Of a stretch of DNA of 64,000 nucleotides, positions 61,079 to 64,000 are shown piece by piece. The stretch is from the NCBI GenBank assembly GCA_004020315.1, contig SAQG01000019.1, positions 45,611 through 109,610 on the forward strand, read 5' to 3'. The notes under the pieces were generated by a model. That model was not told where the DNA came from and did not search any database. It saw only the letters and a program-made list of their open reading frames with translations. The translations under genes were made by a program, and so were the position numbers. Within the stretch, counting starts at the first letter, position 1. Each line of letters opens with the position of its first letter. This stretch comes from Mesorhizobium sp. GTDB lineage: Bacteria; Pseudomonadota; Alphaproteobacteria; Rhizobiales; Rhizobiaceae.

Positions 61079-61205
61079 TCAGCCGGCCTTGTCTGTAGTC
61101 ACGGCTGCTATGGCTTCGATCTCGATCATCGCCTCGGGCGTGTAGAGCGCTTTGACCTCGACGATCGTGTCAGCCGGATAGGGCTCGATAGCTGCGAGCA
61201 ATCAT
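61079..61205 (-). pseudogene. RidA-family C-terminal remnant
   Basis: The minus-strand frame reads LLAAIEPYPADTIVEVKALY then TPEAMIEIEAIAAVTTDKAG and a stop. PYPADTIVEVKAL...EIEAIA is the C-terminal signature of RidA/YjgF enamine deaminases. A stop codon lies directly before LLAAIEP and the first 90 or so residues are not recoverable. The remainder of 60885-61425 has no gene. Confidence 0.7.
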
Positions 61206-61425
61206 GCGGCAATCTCGCGTGGCGTCTCAGTGCACGCGGATCGAGATCATCGAAGCGGCGTTATTGCCTTCCGAAGAGATCGTGGGATGCCGGTGGACTA
61301 CTGGACGCCGACAGGCGGGGAACATGGACTGTCGTCTGTCATAAATGGTGTGCAAGGGGCTTGCTTCAACACGCGGCCTTTGGCGCAAAACTCGGCCGAA
61401 TCCGGATTCTAGGAGCAAAAAGCGG

Positions 61426-61854
61426 ATGACTAGCAAACCGATAGCCGACCTCGACGATACGATCGCGCAGCGATTCTACCACGGGACCCGGGCCGACGTG
61501 AAACCAGGAGGGCTGATCGTGCCCGGCTACAGTTCCAACTACGGCAAGCGCAAGCAGGCATCCTGGGTCTATCTCACTGGCACGCTGGATGCGGCCATCT
61601 GGGGCGCCGAACTGGCTGCCGGCGACGGCCGGGAACGGATCTACATCGTGGAGCCGACCGGTCCGATTGAGGACGACCCTAACCTGACGGACCAGAAATT
61701 CCGAGGCAATCCGACGCAGTCTTACCGCACCCGCGAGCCGCTACGGGTCACGGGCGAGGTCACCGACTGGCAAGGCCATTCCCCCGAACGCCTGAAGGAA
61801 ATGAAGGACCATCTCGAACGCCTGAAAGCGCAAGGCATAGAGGCGATCGACTGA
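61426..61854 (+). CDS. arr: NAD+-rifampin ADP-ribosyltransferase
   Basis: 142 residues from the ATG at 61426 with AGGAG 10 bp upstream. The sequence FYHGTRADVKPGGLIVPGY, KQASWVYLTGTLDAAIWGAE, RIYIVEPTGPIEDDPNLTD, then NPTQSYRTREPLRVTGEV is the full Arr family pattern. Conserved His (YHGT), Tyr (VYLT) and Asp (EDDP) positions are present. Arr proteins inactivate rifamycins by ADP-ribosylating the ansa chain. Chromosomal copies are common in soil bacteria. An upstream ATG at 61345 is less likely. It is convergent with the SRPBCC gene, 14 bp away. Confidence 0.93.
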   Translation: MTSKPIADLDDTIAQRFYHGTRADVKPGGLIVPGYSSNYGKRKQASWVYLTGTLDAAIWGAELAAGDGRERIYIVEPTGPIEDDPNLTDQKFRGNPTQSYRTREPLRVTGEVTDWQGHSPERLKEMKDHLERLKAQGIEAID

Positions 61855-61868
61855 GCGCTGGATGGGCG

Positions 61869-62282
61869 TCACTTTTCAACGTAACGCCCGAAATTGTTCA
61901 GGATCGCTTGCCAGCCGTCGCGCTGCATCTCGATGGAGTTCTGCGTCTCGGCATCGAATATGGTCGTCACCTTCGTACCGTTGCCTGCGGCTTCGAAGGT
62001 CGTACGCGCCTTGCGCCCGTCACTCATGGCGAATGCGATGGCCTTGTTCGGCTCGACCTCTTCGTACACCGCCTCGAAATCGAAGCCGAAACTGCCGTCC
62101 TTGGCTTCCATGCGCGCCTTGTAGCCGCCGCCCACCTTTAGGTCGGCTTCTGCGCTTGGGCAGCACCAGTCGTCGGAAGCGAAGTTCCACCGCGTGATCT
62201 CAGCGGGAGTCGTGTATGCCGCCCAGACGCGTTCGATCGGCGCGGCGATCGTGGTGGCAATGGTGATCTGCTGGTTGGTCAT
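61869..62282 (-). CDS. SRPBCC (AHSA1-like) protein 1
   Basis: 137 residues, MTNQQITIATTIAAPIERVW start, RWNFASDDWCCPSAEADLKV and the C-terminal QRDGWQAILNNFGRYVEK, which is the AHSA1/START-like helix-grip fold. Such proteins bind hydrophobic ligands; no catalytic motif is fixed. It is the last of three co-directional genes (VOC, SRPBCC 2, SRPBCC 1) with short gaps, a set often seen next to ArsR-type regulators. No such regulator is present here. Confidence 0.9.
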   Translation of the reverse strand: MTNQQITIATTIAAPIERVWAAYTTPAEITRWNFASDDWCCPSAEADLKVGGGYKARMEAKDGSFGFDFEAVYEEVEPNKAIAFAMSDGRKARTTFEAAGNGTKVTTIFDAETQNSIEMQRDGWQAILNNFGRYVEK

Positions 62283-62328
62283 TTTTGCTTTCCTTGTTGT
62301 CGCAGTTGGATGAGATCACGTAGACGGT

Positions 62329-62772
62329 TCATTGCGTGATTTCAGGCTCGACGAGTTTAGCAAGCTTGCGCAGCGACTCTTGCCAACCGAGATAACATGC
62401 CTCGACCGGGATTAGATCGGGCACGTTCTCCTGAACCACCGTCATCTCCGTTCCGACTGAAACGGCCTTCAGCGTGACGGTCACTTTCATCTCGCCCGGA
62501 AGGTTCGGGTCATCGAACACATCGCTGTAGACGAGCGTCTCGCCGGGAACGAGTTTCAGATAGGTGCCGCCGAAGGAATGGCTTTGCCCTGTCGTGAAGT
62601 TTCGGAAGGACATTCTGTGCCTTCCGCCTTCCTTCGCCTCAAGCTCATGGACCGTACAGGTAAAACCGAAGGGCGGCAGCCAACTCGCAACCGCGTCAGG
62701 TTCCAGAAATGCGCGGTAGACCTTCTCGGGCTTCGTGGCGAAGACCCGGTGCAGTTTAACGGTGTTAGGCAT
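62329..62772 (-). CDS. SRPBCC (AHSA1-like) protein 2
   Basis: 147 residues from the ATG at 62772, chosen because GGAGATGATC puts the ribosome site at the right distance; upstream ATGs at 62784 and 62778 are inside that site. Family blocks are VKLHRVFATKPEKVYRAFLE, MSFRNFTTGQSHSFGGTYL and VPVEACYLGWQESL-like DLIPVEACYLGWQESLRKLA. It differs clearly from protein 1, so this is not a recent duplicate. Confidence 0.9.
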   Translation of the reverse strand: MPNTVKLHRVFATKPEKVYRAFLEPDAVASWLPPFGFTCTVHELEAKEGGRHRMSFRNFTTGQSHSFGGTYLKLVPGETLVYSDVFDDPNLPGEMKVTVTLKAVSVGTEMTVVQENVPDLIPVEACYLGWQESLRKLAKLVEPEITQ

Positions 62773-62822
62773 GATCATCTCCATTCATTGAGTTCACCAG
62801 GGCATCATTGCCTTGGATCGGG

Positions 62823-63302
62823 TTAACCTGCTGCTGCGGCTTCCAGCGCCGCGATGTCGATTTTCTTCATCGTCATCATCGCATCCATTGCGCGCTTGGC
62901 CTTGGCGCGGTCGGGACTGGTCGTTAGTTCCATCAGCCGCTTCGGCGTGATCTGCCAGGAGAAGCCCCATCGGTCCTTGCACCATCCGCAGGCGCTCTCG
63001 CTGCCGCCGTTTCCCACAATCGCGTTCCAGTAGCGGTCTGTCTCTTCCTGATCTTCGGTCAGCACCATTAGGCTGACGGATTCGTTCGCCCTGAAATTCG
63101 GGCCGCCATTCAGGCCTAGGAAAGACTGGCCGAGCAGTGTGAACTCGACGGTCAGTTCATTGCCTTCCTTGCCGCCGGGATAGTCCGATGCGGACGCATT
63201 CACCCGATCCACATGGCTGTCTGGAAAGGTGGCGGCATAGAACTCCGCCGCCTTGCGTGCTTCGCCGTGGTCGAACCACAGGCAGGTCACCAGTTTCGTC
63301 AT
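62823..63302 (-). CDS. VOC-family (PhnB/3-demethylubiquinone-like) protein
   Basis: 159 residues: TKLVTCLWFDHGEARKAAEF, FPDSHVDRVN, GGPNFRANESVSLMVL and CGWCKDRWGFSWQITPKRL. This is the PhnB-like branch of the glyoxalase/VOC superfamily, of unknown substrate. The usual metal-binding glutamates of glyoxalases are not obvious. The C-terminal tail KRAMDAMMTMKKIDIAALEA is typical. It heads the three-gene group with the SRPBCC proteins. Confidence 0.9.
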   Translation of the reverse strand: MTKLVTCLWFDHGEARKAAEFYAATFPDSHVDRVNASASDYPGGKEGNELTVEFTLLGQSFLGLNGGPNFRANESVSLMVLTEDQEETDRYWNAIVGNGGSESACGWCKDRWGFSWQITPKRLMELTTSPDRAKAKRAMDAMMTMKKIDIAALEAAAAG

Positions 63303-63355
63303 AACTAATCTCCTCAGTTCTTGGGGATATCTGTTCGCACCGCGACTGCCAGATC

Positions 63356-63469
63356 TCAGTCGAACCAGACCTTGGGCGCCTCGCCGGCCAGAACGGGACC
63401 GATGAACGCCATCATAGGGTCGGCCTGGATCACGCCGTCCAGAGAGATGTGTTCAATGATCTTTCTCAC
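63356..63469 (-). pseudogene. Truncated dihydrofolate-reductase-like (RibD C-domain) N-terminus
   Basis: 37 residues from GTG: VRKIIEHISLDGVIQADPMM then AFIGPVLAGEAPKVWFD and a stop. RKII...SLDGVIQ is the N-terminal strand of YyaP/YwjB-type DHFR-like proteins, which normally have about 190 residues. The remainder is deleted. The reading frame is open far upstream but only by chance. Confidence 0.55.
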
Positions 63470-64000
63470 GGGTCTTTCACCTGTATTCGTTGCTTCCTGT
63501 CCAAAGGACGAACAAGTGGCGCGCCTCCCGACAACCAACCTCACTTTTTTGCAACGGCGATCGCCTCGATCAGCGTCAGCATCGTTGCCATGGTGCGGTG
63601 ATGCCGGTCGCCGTAACGCCTCATCCGCGACCATCCGGCTCCGCGACATAGTCAATCGTCCGGGCTGCGTTCGAGCATCTCGCCGAGATAGTACCGAAAG
63701 GGCCGGCGGCACCGGAGTTCGATTGCACATAGTGCCCTCGAAGCAGACGTTCTCAACTCTTTCGGGCAAGCTGCGGCGCGCAACCTCGTCGACGATCCCG
63801 GAGATGATGAATAGTCTCTGATTGATGGTCCGCGTAAGCCGCTCCCAGATAAGTTCTAGTCGGTCGCGCTCATCCGCCATGCCGAAAGGTCGGCGGACTT
63901 TTTTGCATCTGGAACAAAGGCTTGAGACGACAGTTGAGTTTTTGCGTACGCCTGCGGCGAGGGCCGCCTTGCGCGAGCATGGCACGGTAGCGAGGCTGCG
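63470..64000. other. Right end of the window, gene debris
   Basis: No intact gene is visible. A minus-strand tail ending TMATMLTLIEAIAVAKK (stop at about 63541) and an ORF fragment with RLELIWERLTRTINQRLFII (near 63850) look protein-like but belong to no family I can name. This may be the end of a gene partly outside the window or further remnants. Confidence 0.35.

Overview
The window looks like chromosomal DNA of a Rhizobiales alphaproteobacterium, most likely Mesorhizobium or a close relative. The grounds are the high GC content, a frcBCA fructose importer with a divergent ROK regulator like that of Sinorhizobium, the gene order glgP-glgB-glgC-glgA-pgm-glgX, GATC/CATG-type palindromic intergenic repeats, and small conserved ORFs that resemble ones I know from Mesorhizobium. 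No database search was possible, so the genus is an inference.

Layout. (1) 1-3758: ROK regulator (cut by the window edge), a palindromic operator over the promoter, then frcB-frcC-frcA. (2) 4052-16915: a co-directional glycogen cluster: phosphorylase, branching enzyme, ADP-glucose pyrophosphorylase, glycogen synthase, phosphoglucomutase, debranching enzyme and a GH13 alpha-glucosidase that overlaps glgX. It covers both synthesis and breakdown of glycogen. (3) 16932-19196: a convergent TadE/TadG-like pair. (4) 19566-24979: an oligopeptide ABC importer (oppA, oppB, oppC and one fused two-ATPase protein). (5) 25116 to about 55880: a conjugative island. Its left arm is on the minus strand: relaxase, lytic transglycosylase, DUF736, traF, AlpA-like HTH, RovC-like regulators, toprim primase, a parB remnant and DUF932. 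In the middle lie an excisionase-like ORF, a tyrosine integrase and the 3' half of a tRNA-Pro(CGG), followed by remnants of an IS481-type transposase and a TSUP transporter. Its right arm is on the plus strand: traG, a CopG-like protein, trbBCDEJKLFGI and DUF2274, then a shortened LysR gene, two-component-system debris and a fused nucleotidyltransferase-HEPN protein. (6) 55883-64000: a 5'-truncated ugpC-like gene, small membrane proteins, an SDR/AraC divergent pair, an Arr rifampin ADP-ribosyltransferase, two SRPBCC proteins, a VOC protein and several gene remnants.

How they work together. The mating-pair apparatus (trb), coupling protein (traG), relaxase, pilin protease (traF) and transglycosylase are all open, so the set of transfer genes looks nearly complete. 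The element is nevertheless rearranged or decaying. The attachment-site remnant lies between the two arms rather than at an edge. The relaxase ends only 136 bp from oppDF with no tRNA there. parB is collapsed, a RovC-like regulator is frameshifted, and no repA, parA or DUF2840 gene is visible. The points most worth a second look are the tRNA-Pro remnant read through by the integrase, the split architecture, a duplicated HTH/RovC-like switch module, and the fused nucleotidyltransferase-HEPN protein.
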